21,622 nucleotides of DNA from an uncultured Oscillospiraceae bacterium (GCA_934465295.1 CAKSKU010000025.1:1-21622); one strand, 5' to 3'; shown: positions 1-7,202, counted from the first letter of the stretch. Notes: generated from the sequence alone by a model not told the origin. Program-made: numbers and translations.

Positions 1-49
1 AATAACTGACGAAAACGAAGAAGAGTACATTATGATATGTAAGCTTTAA
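1..49 (+). CDS. 3' end of an upstream gene (partial)
   Basis: One frame is open from base 2 and reads ITDENEEEYIMICKL before a TAA at 47-49. The acidic, protein-like tail and the position of the stop just before a repeat suggest the end of a gene that begins outside the window. Only 15 codons are visible, so no function can be proposed and the frame could be open by chance. Confidence 0.3.
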   Translation, partial: ITDENEEEYIMICKL

Positions 50-55
50 TTCGTC

Positions 56-71
56 AAATTCCAATTTATCG
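56..71 (+). repeat. 16-bp direct repeat, left copy
   Basis: AAATTCCAATTTATCG occurs here and again, identical, at 1485-1500. This copy starts 6 bases after the stop codon of the partial upstream frame. The two copies bracket the hydrolase and acetyltransferase genes. Confidence 0.6.
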
Positions 72-141
72 GGCAGTTTATATTTACAGCACAAAAGGAA
101 ATATGACTGCACGACAAATCAAAATTTAGTGAGGTTTTACA

Positions 142-756
142 ATGAAATACATTCTTCTGCACGGAATGGGACAGAATGCTTCGAGCTGGGATAAAACAAT
201 TTCCTATCTCCCTGATACGGCAGAAACCGTCTGTCCTGAATTAAGCAATTTTTTTAGCGAGGATAACTGTAATTACAACGAAATGTATTCTTCATTTTGC
301 AGATACTGTAATAGGTTTTCAGAACCGCTTAATTTCTGTGGTCTTTCGCTCGGTGCTGTGCTTGCTCTGAATTACGCTATCGACTTTCCACAGAAGGTAA
401 GCTCTCTTATTCTTATTGCACCGCAGTATAATATGCCGAAATTTCTGCTTAAGGTACAAAATGTACTGTTTAAATTTATGCCGGAAAACCAGTTCAAGGA
501 TATCGGTTTAAAGAAAAAAGATTTTATCATGCTGACAAATTCAATGGCAGATATGGATTTCACAAGCAGTCTTAATAAAGTGAACAGTCCTGTAGTTGTC
601 ATTTGCGGCGAAAAGGATAATGTCAATAAAAAAGCAGCAATAAAGCTTGCAAGAGAGCTGCCAAATGCAAAATTCATTACGATCGATAATTCGGGGCATG
701 AGGTTAATGCAGATAATCCACAAGGGTTAGCTAAGGCTATGGAGATGTTATTATAG
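142..756 (+). CDS. alpha/beta hydrolase fold protein
   Basis: This 204-residue protein has the layout of a small alpha/beta hydrolase. It opens with a beta strand and the oxyanion-loop motif HGMG (residues 7-10). The nucleophile elbow is G-L-S-L-G with Ser69, the acid is probably Asp159 in CGEKD, and the catalytic base is His186 in NSGHEVN. All three triad residues are therefore present and correctly spaced. There is no signal peptide, so it is probably cytoplasmic. The substrate cannot be read from sequence; esterase, lipase-like or C-C hydrolase activity are all possible. The ATG follows a GTGAGG ribosome site. The acetyltransferase lies 117 bp downstream on the same strand, and the pair is visibly more AT-rich than sbcC, which fits later acquisition. 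Confidence 0.85.
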   Translation: MKYILLHGMGQNASSWDKTISYLPDTAETVCPELSNFFSEDNCNYNEMYSSFCRYCNRFSEPLNFCGLSLGAVLALNYAIDFPQKVSSLILIAPQYNMPKFLLKVQNVLFKFMPENQFKDIGLKKKDFIMLTNSMADMDFTSSLNKVNSPVVVICGEKDNVNKKAAIKLARELPNAKFITIDNSGHEVNADNPQGLAKAMEMLL

Positions 757-873
757 GATCAAACCTCTGCACACAATGCAGAAAACTGATTATATACAAA
801 CTAATTTGTGATAAGGTGGCATGGGTATTACAACTATCACAATAAATCGGAATTTAATGTAAAGGGTGAGAAT

Positions 874-1479
874 ATGAATGCTCCTTTCAGAATAAACGGA
901 AAAGTTATCGAAACAGAAAGACTCATTCTCAGATCATTCAAGCCAACAGATCTGGAAGATTTTTATGAATATGCGTCCGTTGAGGGCGTTGGCGAAATGG
1001 CAGGCTGGAAACATCATGAAAGTATTGATGAATCCCAAAAAATTATGGATTCATTTATCAATAACGATAAAGTATTTGCAGTTTGCCTGAAAGAAAATAA
1101 CCAAGTCATCGGTACGGTCGGCATAGAAAAATATGGACTGGAAGATGCCTTAACAGAATTCAAAAATTACTGTGGCAGAGAATTGGGTTATGTTTTAAGC
1201 AAAGATTATTGGGGAAAAGGACTTATGCCCGAAGCTGTAAATGCTGTTATAGAGTATTTGTTCAATGAACTGAATTATGATTTTCTGCTTTGCGGTTATT
1301 ATAACTTTAACGAACGCTCTAAACGAGTTCAGACAAAATGCGGCTTTAGACCTTATCGTTCTTTGACTATGACAACACAAATGGGGACAAAAGAACAAGG
1401 CACTTTAATGCTGCTAATGAATCCAAACAAAAATATCAAATTAGATTTTTCTCATCGGGAAACCTTGATCTTTGAGTAA
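874..1479 (+). CDS. GNAT acetyltransferase, RimJ/RimL type
   Basis: This 201-residue protein belongs to the GNAT superfamily, which moves acetyl from acetyl-CoA to an amine. The N-terminal E-T-E-R-L-I-L-R (residues 13-20) is the typical opening of the RimJ/RimL branch (Acetyltransf_3), and D-Y-W-G-K-G-L-M-P-E-A at 111-121 is the acetyl-CoA pyrophosphate loop, followed by a conserved-looking NERSKRVQTKCGF segment (about 146-158). I chose the ATG at 874 because AAAGGGTGAG lies just upstream and the family homology starts here; an in-frame GTG at 808 would add 22 unlikely residues. Members acetylate ribosomal protein N termini or small molecules, and the substrate here is unknown. It follows the hydrolase in the same AT-rich block, but co-function is only inference. 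Confidence 0.85.
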   Translation: MNAPFRINGKVIETERLILRSFKPTDLEDFYEYASVEGVGEMAGWKHHESIDESQKIMDSFINNDKVFAVCLKENNQVIGTVGIEKYGLEDALTEFKNYCGRELGYVLSKDYWGKGLMPEAVNAVIEYLFNELNYDFLLCGYYNFNERSKRVQTKCGFRPYRSLTMTTQMGTKEQGTLMLLMNPNKNIKLDFSHRETLIFE

Positions 1480-1484
1480 ATGTA

Positions 1485-1500
1485 AAATTCCAATTTATCG
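1485..1500 (+). repeat. 16-bp direct repeat, right copy
   Basis: This copy is identical to 56-71 and starts 5 bases after the acetyltransferase stop codon. Both copies sit just downstream of a stop codon, as expected for a duplicated junction sequence flanking an inserted two-gene block. Confidence 0.6.
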
Positions 1501-1530
1501 AACAGATAAAACGCAGTACCCAAATCCAAT

Positions 1531-1562
1531 AATTACGAATTACGCATTAAGCATTACGCATT
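1531..1562 (+). repeat. heptad repeat array (ATTACGM units)
   Basis: Four 7-base units, ATTACGA, ATTACGC, ATTAAGC, ATTACGC, are followed by ATTA and a run of A. The reverse complement resembles the array after sbcC (5128-5150), so the two arrays bracket the membrane-protein/sbcC pair in inverted orientation. Confidence 0.7.
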
Positions 1563-1583
1563 AAAAAAAAAGGGGGCGAAAGC

Positions 1584-2306
1584 TTGAAAAAAACATTTCA
1601 TATAAACGAAAAGCGGCTTGCCTCCGTGTTTGACCGCAGGCTTTTTCTTGCGAATATCCCCCCAATGAGCCTTATGATCGCTTTGCTCGTTATCGTTGCT
1701 ATTTCCGTTACGGCGGATATGAATATACCGAGCGTAATATATAAATCTATTTTCTACGGAACGTATTTTTGCGTGGCGTACAGCCTTATTGCCTGTATCA
1801 TCACGGGAATTTTTGCCGATGTTTCGATAAAGGCGCACAAGGAACACACCTCGATAGAAATTTCCGACTCGCTCCTCATCGTCTCCGAGCTTTATCAGAC
1901 AGTTCGGTGCGAGGGAAAGCTTCGCCACTACAAAAAGCTGTGGATAATCGATCTTAACGATGTTGAGGACGTTGAGTATGTGAAGAACTACATAATTATT
2001 CACGGAAAGGCTCGGTATTTCTGTCAGGACGCAGAATGGCTCGGCTTCGAGCGGACGGAAAACGGTGTTGATTTTGACAACTGGTGGTACGATTCCAACG
2101 GCGGAAAGACCGTTGACACCATTGAGATACACGATTTTTACACGGACGGCGAACGCATTGCCCAAAGGATTCTTTTCTGCCGTGACAAGATAGCCGAACG
2201 CACACGCCGCCGTGAGGAATACCGCAGGCAGATGCTTGAAATTGCGAAAAACACCCGTCACAGGCGTGGCATTTCGGAAAAATACAAACCGCCATACAAG
2301 AGATAA
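1584..2306 (+). CDS. two-helix membrane protein with cytoplasmic domain
   Basis: This is a 240-residue protein of unknown function. Two hydrophobic segments lie at about residues 25-45 and 57-78. A soluble region of about 160 residues follows, beginning with short strands (IEISDSLLIV, then YVKNYIIIHG) that recall the bacterial PH-like domain often attached to two helices in YcxB-type proteins; that resemblance is weak inference. The C terminus is very basic (RTRRREEYRRQ, then RHRRG), so it probably stays on the cytoplasmic side. The start is a TTG preceded by AGGGGG at 7 bases, which is convincing. sbcC starts 12 bases after the stop, so the two genes are probably co-transcribed, but a role in DNA repair is not shown. 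Confidence 0.75.
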   Translation: MKKTFHINEKRLASVFDRRLFLANIPPMSLMIALLVIVAISVTADMNIPSVIYKSIFYGTYFCVAYSLIACIITGIFADVSIKAHKEHTSIEISDSLLIVSELYQTVRCEGKLRHYKKLWIIDLNDVEDVEYVKNYIIIHGKARYFCQDAEWLGFERTENGVDFDNWWYDSNGGKTVDTIEIHDFYTDGERIAQRILFCRDKIAERTRRREEYRRQMLEIAKNTRHRRGISEKYKPPYKR

Positions 2307-2318
2307 TGAGGTACTGCT

Positions 2319-5105
2319 ATGAAACCGCTTGAACTTACAATATCCGCCTTCGGTCCCTACGCAGGCGAGGAATACATCGATTTTACCAAGGTCGGCAGAG
2401 ACGGACTTTACCTTATCACGGGCGACACGGGCGCAGGCAAGACCACGATCTTCGATGCGCTCATCTTCGCTTTGTACGGCACGGCGAGCGGAAACGTCCG
2501 CTCATCATCAATGTTCCGCAGCAAGTACGCTTCGCCCGAGAGCAAGACCTTTGTTGAGCTTAAATTTGAATACGGCGGCAAGGTCTACACGATAAAGCGA
2601 AACCCTCCCTACACACGGAAATCCCTGCGCAAGACCAATGCATTTATTGAGGAGTCCGCAGGTGCGGAGCTGACCCTTCCCGACGGAAAAACTGTCAGCG
2701 GCGTTTCGCTGGTGAACAAGAAGATAAACTCTATAATCGGGCTTGACCGTGACCATTTTGCACAGGTCGCAATGCTTTCGCAGGGGGATTTTCTGCGGCT
2801 TTTGTTTGCGCCGACAAAGGACAAGATAGACATCTTCCGCTCGCTTTTCGGCACGGAAAAATATCAGTGCCTGCAAAAGCGCATCTCCGAGGATATGTCT
2901 GCGGCAGCGAACGATCTGAAGCTTATCGGAATGAAAAATGAGCAGTACATCGCCGCTCTTTCCTGCGCCGAGAACAGTGAACTGTCCGAGGAGCTTGACA
3001 GGATAAAAGCCGAGCCGCTTCTTTTCGGCTTGGAGGAGATAAATTCGCTTGCGGATAAGATCATTGGCGAGGACAGGTCTGCTCTTGCCGAGACAGAAAA
3101 GCTTTCGGCGGAGCTTTCGACCGCTTCGGAAAAGCTTGCGGCGAAGATAGAACGCTCGAATATACGTCTTGACGCAGAGAAAAAGCTTAACGATGTGAAC
3201 GCAAAAATATCGGCTTCGGAGGTGCTTATGCCGAAGCTGAAAGAGCGTTTTTCTGCGGCTGAAACGGAATACGGAAAGGCTGACAAGCTTGCGGAGCAGA
3301 TAACCCGTGAGCGTGAGCGGCTTTCCGATTATGCGCAGCTGAGCCTTGAACGAGCTGCCGCAAAGGAGAAAAAACAGCTTGCGGAGCAGACCTCGGCAAA
3401 ATGTGAAAATGCGAAAAAATCGGCTTTCACCGCCGAAAACAATATAAATGAATATGCCGCCGAGCTTGAAACGATAAAAACAGCCGCCGAAGATCAGGCA
3501 CGCCTTGAAGCCGCCGCTTCGGAGAAAAACCGCATAATGTCCGAGCTTAAGTCGTTCGCTTTTGAGTTCAAGGGCTATATGGACGTCTGTGACGAGCTAA
3601 AAAATGCTCAGGCTGTATATTTCACTGCTTCAAAGGCAGCGGACGATGATATTTCGGCTTTTAACACGCTCGAAAGGGCATTCCTCGACAGTCAGGCAGG
3701 CGTTCTGGCGCAGAAGTTGACGGTCGGCGAGCCTTGCCCCGTTTGCGGAAGTGTTGAGCACCCTCACCCTGCGAAAATTCACGCCGCAAATGTCAGTGAG
3801 GACAAGCTCAAAGCGGCTCGGCTCCGTGCGGAGAACTCCCGTGAAAATGCTTCGCAGAAAAGTCGAACTGCAGGAGAGCTTTCGGGCAGGGAAAACGCTC
3901 TGCGCAAGGCTGTTTCTGCAAAGGCGGAGGGCTATTTCGGCGAAATTCCGCTCGACAACATAAAAGACCGCATCAAGCAGGACTTCGCGCGTGAGAAAGC
4001 CGAACTCGCCAAGATAACGCAGGATATCGCTCTCGCCGAAGAGAAGAAAAAACGCTGTGCGGAGCTTGCAAAGCTTACGGAAAAGGCGCAGGCGGAGCAG
4101 AAAAGCTTCACACAGCTTGCATCGGAGCTTTCGGTGCAGGCGGCTTCGCTTTCGGCGCAGGCACAGGCGGCAGAAGCGGCGGCAGAAAAGCTTGCTTCAA
4201 CTCTTGAATTTTCGGGTGAAGATGAAGCGAAAAAGCACCTTGCGGAACTGGAGAAAACGAGAAGTAAAATTTGCTCCGAATATGAATCGGCAAAATCGGA
4301 GCTTGAAAAAACAACGGCTGATATCGCTTCACTTAGGTCGGCGGCTTCGGCTTATGCTTCACAGCTCAAAGAGCTGCCCTTTGAGGATGCGGAAAAGCTT
4401 GCGGAGGAAAAAGCTTCACTTGAAAACAAACGGCGTGAATTCGATTCACAGAGATTGAAGCTTTCATCGAGGATAGAAGCGAACACGACTGCACTCAAAA
4501 AGCTTTCGGACGGCTTCGGCGAGCAGGAAAAGGCGGAAAAGCGTTACCGGATGCTGCGCTCGCTTAGTGACACGGCAGGCGGAACGCTCAGCGGAAAAGA
4601 AAAGATAACGCTCGAGACCTACATTCAGACGGCGTATTTACAGCGCATTACCGGTCGTGCGAATGTGCGCTTCAGGGGGATGACGGACGGGCGGTATGAG
4701 CTTAAGCGGAGCGAAAATGCGGAGTCGCTGAGCAGCAAGAGCGGCTTGGAGCTTGATGTTATCGACTACTACAACGGCTCGGTGCGAAGTGTAAAGTCAC
4801 TTTCGGGCGGTGAGTCGTTTGAGGCGGCACTTTCGCTTGCGCTCGGACTTTCGGACGAGATATGTTCAAACTCGGGCGGCATACAGCTCCAGTCGATGTT
4901 CGTTGATGAGGGCTTCGGAACGCTTGACGAAGCGGCACTCACGCAGGCGGTTGACACACTTTGCAGGCTTTCGCAGAGCGGCAGGACGGTCGGAATAATC
5001 TCCCACGTTGCCGAGCTGAAAGACCGCATCGACAGCAAGATAACCGTTACGAAGGATGTGCGTTCGGGGGAGAGCCACGTTTGTTTTAAGAATTCGGAAT
5101 TATGA
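2319..5105 (+). CDS. sbcC: exonuclease SbcC, ATPase subunit of SbcCD
   Basis: SbcC is the SMC/Rad50-like ATPase that, with the SbcD nuclease, opens DNA hairpins and trims ends. The protein has 928 residues, shorter than E. coli SbcC (1048). Walker A is G-D-T-G-A-G-K-T-T at 35-43. Long Glu/Lys/Ala-rich coiled-coil arms flank the zinc hook C-P-V-C at 473-476. The ABC signature is S-L-S-G-G-E-S at 827-833, and Walker B ends in D863-E864 within MFVDEGFGTLDE. Every motif needed for activity is present. The ATG follows TGAGGT. The last codons (Asn-Ser-Glu-Leu) and the TGA stop are made by an AATTCGG repeat array, so the original end may have been altered. sbcD is not next to it; it lies at 7203-8333 on the other strand. 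Confidence 0.96.
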   Translation: MKPLELTISAFGPYAGEEYIDFTKVGRDGLYLITGDTGAGKTTIFDALIFALYGTASGNVRSSSMFRSKYASPESKTFVELKFEYGGKVYTIKRNPPYTRKSLRKTNAFIEESAGAELTLPDGKTVSGVSLVNKKINSIIGLDRDHFAQVAMLSQGDFLRLLFAPTKDKIDIFRSLFGTEKYQCLQKRISEDMSAAANDLKLIGMKNEQYIAALSCAENSELSEELDRIKAEPLLFGLEEINSLADKIIGEDRSALAETEKLSAELSTASEKLAAKIERSNIRLDAEKKLNDVNAKISASEVLMPKLKERFSAAETEYGKADKLAEQITRERERLSDYAQLSLERAAAKEKKQLAEQTSAKCENAKKSAFTAENNINEYAAELETIKTAAEDQARLEAAASEKNRIMSELKSFAFEFKGYMDVCDELKNAQAVYFTASKAADDDISAFNTLERAFLDSQAGVLAQKLTVGEPCPVCGSVEHPHPAKIHAANVSEDKLKAARLRAENSRENASQKSRTAGELSGRENALRKAVSAKAEGYFGEIPLDNIKDRIKQDFAREKAELAKITQDIALAEEKKKRCAELAKLTEKAQAEQKSFTQLASELSVQAASLSAQAQAAEAAAEKLASTLEFSGEDEAKKHLAELEKTRSKICSEYESAKSELEKTTADIASLRSAASAYASQLKELPFEDAEKLAEEKASLENKRREFDSQRLKLSSRIEANTTALKKLSDGFGEQEKAEKRYRMLRSLSDTAGGTLSGKEKITLETYIQTAYLQRITGRANVRFRGMTDGRYELKRSENAESLSSKSGLELDVIDYYNGSVRSVKSLSGGESFEAALSLALGLSDEICSNSGGIQLQSMFVDEGFGTLDEAALTQAVDTLCRLSQSGRTVGIISHVAELKDRIDSKITVTKDVRSGESHVCFKNSEL

Positions 5106-5151
5106 ATTCGGAATGCGGAATTATTTTAATTCGTAATGCGTAATTATTTTT
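5091..5151 (+). repeat. heptad repeat array overlapping the sbcC stop
   Basis: Units related to AATTCGG run in 7-base steps: AATTCGG, AATTATG, AATTCGG, AATGCGG, then a second set with T in place of G. The stretches 5105-5127 and 5128-5150 are tandem 23-base copies that differ at two positions. The array begins inside sbcC and contributes its last four residues and stop codon. Confidence 0.75.
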
Positions 5152-5204
5152 GCTCTGCAAATTTACTGCGCCCATCCAATTATGTGATGAAACGGGAAAA
5201 TCAC

Positions 5205-5233
5205 TTGACAATTCCTCCGCAGTATGTTAAAAT
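5205..5233 (+). promoter_or_regulatory. sigma-A type promoter for leader/MFS unit
   Basis: A perfect -35 box TTGACA (5205-5210) is followed by a 17-base spacer and a -10 box TAAAAT (5228-5233). Transcription would start near 5240, about 35 bases before the leader peptide start codon. This is the best-looking promoter in the window. Confidence 0.8.
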
Positions 5234-5273
5234 CAGTTCAGACAAACATTTTTATCAAAAAGAGGTTTATTTT

Positions 5274-5396
5274 ATGCTTTGGAAAATGACAAACGTAGTG
5301 CTTCAAAAAGGATCTGTTTTTCCCTTTTACGGGGATAGTGCGCCCTTTTTTAAGTCGGTTTGTCACAGAAAAGGCTCAAAAATGAAATTCCGATAA
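5274..5396 (+). CDS. 40-residue leader peptide of the MFS attenuator
   Basis: The frame starts at ATG 5274, seven bases after an AGAGG ribosome site, and ends at TAA 5394-5396. It encodes a short peptide whose central part reads LQKGSVFPFYGDSAPFF and whose tail is basic. Codons 10-13 (Leu-Gln-Lys-Gly) coincide with one arm of an RNA hairpin, and codons 20-24 coincide with the antiterminator strand, as expected if translation of the peptide controls folding. It has no recognised enzymatic domain. From memory only, it recalls leader peptides before Gram-positive tetracycline-resistance genes such as Tn916 tet(M); I could not compare sequences. The frame is open upstream to 5136, but that part precedes the promoter and is not credible. 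Confidence 0.65.
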   Translation: MLWKMTNVVLQKGSVFPFYGDSAPFFKSVCHRKGSKMKFR

Positions 5397-5478
5397 GCTT
5401 TTCCTGCAAATCGGATAAATTGGTGCGCATTATCTCCTTAAACGATTTTTCAAAAATTCGATTTAAGGAGATTTTTTT
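5301..5478 (+). promoter_or_regulatory. transcription attenuator (hairpin / antiterminator / terminator)
   Basis: Three mutually exclusive pairings are visible. (1) CTTCAAAAAGG (5301-5311) pairs with CCTTTTTTAAG (5344-5354) with one mismatch, enclosing a CCC/GGG hairpin. (2) GGGGATAGTGCGCCC (5331-5345) pairs with GGTGCGCATTATCTCC (5422-5437): 15 pairs, two of them G-U, with one bulged base. (3) ATCTCCTTAAA (5432-5442) pairs perfectly with TTTAAGGAGAT (5462-5472), followed by seven T. Pairing 2 uses the 5' arm of pairing 3, so it acts as an antiterminator. Pairing 3 also buries the MFS Shine-Dalgarno AAGGAG (5465-5470). A ribosome paused near codons 10-13 would break pairing 1 and free pairing 2. 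Confidence 0.75.
5432..5478 (+). terminator. intrinsic terminator containing the MFS ribosome site
   Basis: A perfect 11-bp stem, extended by further A-T and CGA/TCG pairs with small bulges, is followed by T7 at 5472-5478. The MFS ATG begins at the next base. The 3' arm contains AAGGAG, so the same hairpin can stop transcription or hide the ribosome site. Confidence 0.8.
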
Positions 5479-6564
5479 ATGTTTGATATCAAAAAGCAGC
5501 TTTCAAAGATGTATTCATCATCGATACTCGGAAATCTTTCACTCACGGGAGCTTGGGTCGCTATTCTTGCCGCAAGGGGTTACAGCCTTGTTGAGATAGG
5601 CATTGCGGAAACAGTTTTTCACATCGTCAGCCTTATTTTTGAGATACCTTCGGGCGTTCTTGCCGATGTTTTCGGAAGAAAGAAAATGCTGCTCGTCAGC
5701 ACTGTTATGCGAATGATCGGAAATGTGATAATGATACTCTCGAATGACCTTTTCACGGTCTGTATGTCGATAGCTTTTATGGCTCTCAGCTACAATTTTT
5801 CCTCGGGGACGGACGAAGCGCTGGCTTATGATTCGCTCAAACTCTCGGGGCAGGAAAGCAGGTTTGAAAAATTCTGCTCAAATCAGCTTGTCATTTACCG
5901 CCTTTGCAGCGGTATCTCCACGCTCTGCGCAGGCTTCGCACTTACGATAGGTCACCGCATCGCATACGGCACTGACCTTGTAACGGGCATTATACAGATA
6001 GCCGTTCTCTCATCTCTGCACGAAATTTACGCCGAAAGCAGCTCGGGAGAAAGCGTTCCGCACAGGCTTCTGAACTGCTTTAAGGAAAGTGCTGCCTTTA
6101 TGAAAAATGAACGCAGGGCGGCATCACTTATGCTCGCAAACTCTTTTGTCGGCGCAATAGATATTCTCCTGCTGTTTTTCCTGCAGGCAAAGCTCCCCGA
6201 AAAGGGTATCCCCGAATGGGGTCTTGGCTTTGCTTTGCTGTTTATGGAAATGGGAGGGATAGTCGGTTCAAAGCTTATACTGAAATTCCCGAAAGCAAGC
6301 TATAAAGCCGTTTTCGCTGCGACATCGGCACTTGTGCTTGCAGGCTTTGCCGCCGAACATTCGCCGCTCTTTTATGTTATGGCACTCGGCGGATTTATTT
6401 CAGCCGTCGGTGATGATGCTTTGCAGGTCAGGACAAATGCACTTCTGCACGATATGTTCCCCTCGGAGCAGCGGGCAACGCTCGTTTCGATGGAATCGTT
6501 CAGCTTTTCCGTTATAATGATAGTGCTTTCGCCGCTTGCGGGAGCTGTGTTCACCTACTGGTAA
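5479..6564 (+). CDS. MFS transporter, efflux type, short C terminus
   Basis: This 361-residue polytopic membrane protein is of the major facilitator superfamily, which exchanges solutes or drugs for protons. The hallmark loop 2-3 motif is G-V-L-A-D-V-F-G-R-K-K at 59-69. Hydrophobic helices fill most of the remainder, with a central hydrophilic loop around residues 188-215. The protein ends abruptly in SPLAGAVFTYW. Relatives are usually about 400 residues, so roughly one helix seems to be missing. Its ATG is 8 bases after AAGGAG, which lies inside the attenuator hairpin. A drug-inducible efflux role is inferred from the leader arrangement; the substrate is unknown. The stop precedes the 506-bp element by 7 bases and is not created by it. 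Confidence 0.85.
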   Translation: MFDIKKQLSKMYSSSILGNLSLTGAWVAILAARGYSLVEIGIAETVFHIVSLIFEIPSGVLADVFGRKKMLLVSTVMRMIGNVIMILSNDLFTVCMSIAFMALSYNFSSGTDEALAYDSLKLSGQESRFEKFCSNQLVIYRLCSGISTLCAGFALTIGHRIAYGTDLVTGIIQIAVLSSLHEIYAESSSGESVPHRLLNCFKESAAFMKNERRAASLMLANSFVGAIDILLLFFLQAKLPEKGIPEWGLGFALLFMEMGGIVGSKLILKFPKASYKAVFAATSALVLAGFAAEHSPLFYVMALGGFISAVGDDALQVRTNALLHDMFPSEQRATLVSMESFSFSVIMIVLSPLAGAVFTYW

Positions 6565-6571
6565 AATAATA

Positions 6572-7077
6572 AAACAGGCGCAGTTCATTTTCTTGAACTG
6601 CGCCTCAGCCTGTCGAAAAAGTATATTATTGAAAAAGTTGCACAAAATTAAAGTTTACGTTAATTCTGAAAGAATTTCGCTTTGTTCAAAGGGTGGTGGG
6701 TGTCCAGAGGGCAAAGCCCTTGGTCGCTCTCCGCAGAGAGCGAAATACCCTAAGCTAACAGCACCAAGCATTGCCGCAATAGCAAAATACCTATAAGTTA
6801 AAAAGCGCAATTCACATTCAAAAAGTTAAACAGAACGTGATAAATCGGTCTGTAAACCTATAAAATGTGAATTGCGCTTATTCTTTATGTTCGGAACAAC
6901 TATCCTCGGCAAATAAACGTGAGGAGCAAGGCGACGAGCGTTTAGCACCGACGGGATATGAATGGCGGTTCCTCTTTAGCATCAAGTCATAAAATTCTTT
7001 TTCGTCAATATGCATAAATGCAATATACTTTTTCAACAGCCTAAGGCGCAGTTCATTTTCTTGAACTGCGCCTGTTT
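6572..7077. mobile_element. 506-bp MITE-like element with 56-bp terminal inverted repeats
   Basis: The left end (6572-6627) and the reverse complement of the right end (7022-7077) match over 56 positions except for three substitutions and a flipped 6-base hairpin loop. Each end carries a perfect 12-bp hairpin, AGGCGCAGTTCA/TGAACTGCGCCT, at 6576-6605 and 7044-7073. The possible target duplication AATA lies at 6568-6571 and 7078-7081, but this is weak because the flank is AT-rich. No transposase or other convincing reading frame lies inside. The interior holds small GC-rich hairpins (about 6710-6740) and a 77-bp palindrome (6803-6879). With the adjoining spacer it accounts for most of the gene-free stretch 6565-7202. 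Confidence 0.75.
6803..6879. repeat. nested palindrome with 16-bp perfect arms
   Basis: AAGCGCAATTCACATT (6803-6818) is the exact reverse complement of 6864-6879, with 45 bases between. The arm start resembles the outer repeat (GCGCAATTCA against GCGCAGTTCA), which suggests a related, smaller element nested inside the larger one or an internal duplication of its end. Confidence 0.7.
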
Positions 7078-7197
7078 AATACTAAACACCAAAAAAATAA
7101 AGGAAAAAATCTGCGCCGAAATCGCATATAAACCTGTTAAAACAGCTACAAGATTGTCGGCTTGATTTCTTCTAAATTTTAAATGGTGTTTGGTATA
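7078..7197. repeat. imperfect inverted repeat downstream of sbcD
   Basis: AATACTAAACACCA (7078-7091) matches the reverse complement of 7184-7197 at 12 of 14 positions. The 120-bp unit lies between the 506-bp element and the sbcD stop codon. It could be a separate short element or a bidirectional termination structure; nothing else is visible in this spacer. Confidence 0.45.
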
Positions 7198-7202
7198 ATT
7201 TT

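Noticed and set aside
5136..5273. Upstream extension of the leader peptide frame
   Set aside because: This stretch includes the -35/-10 promoter and heptad-repeat sequence and lacks a ribosome site; the leader most likely begins at 5274.
6536..6796. Open frame across the left part of the 506-bp element
   Set aside because: It runs through the inverted repeat and hairpins, overlaps the MFS end, and has no protein-like pattern.
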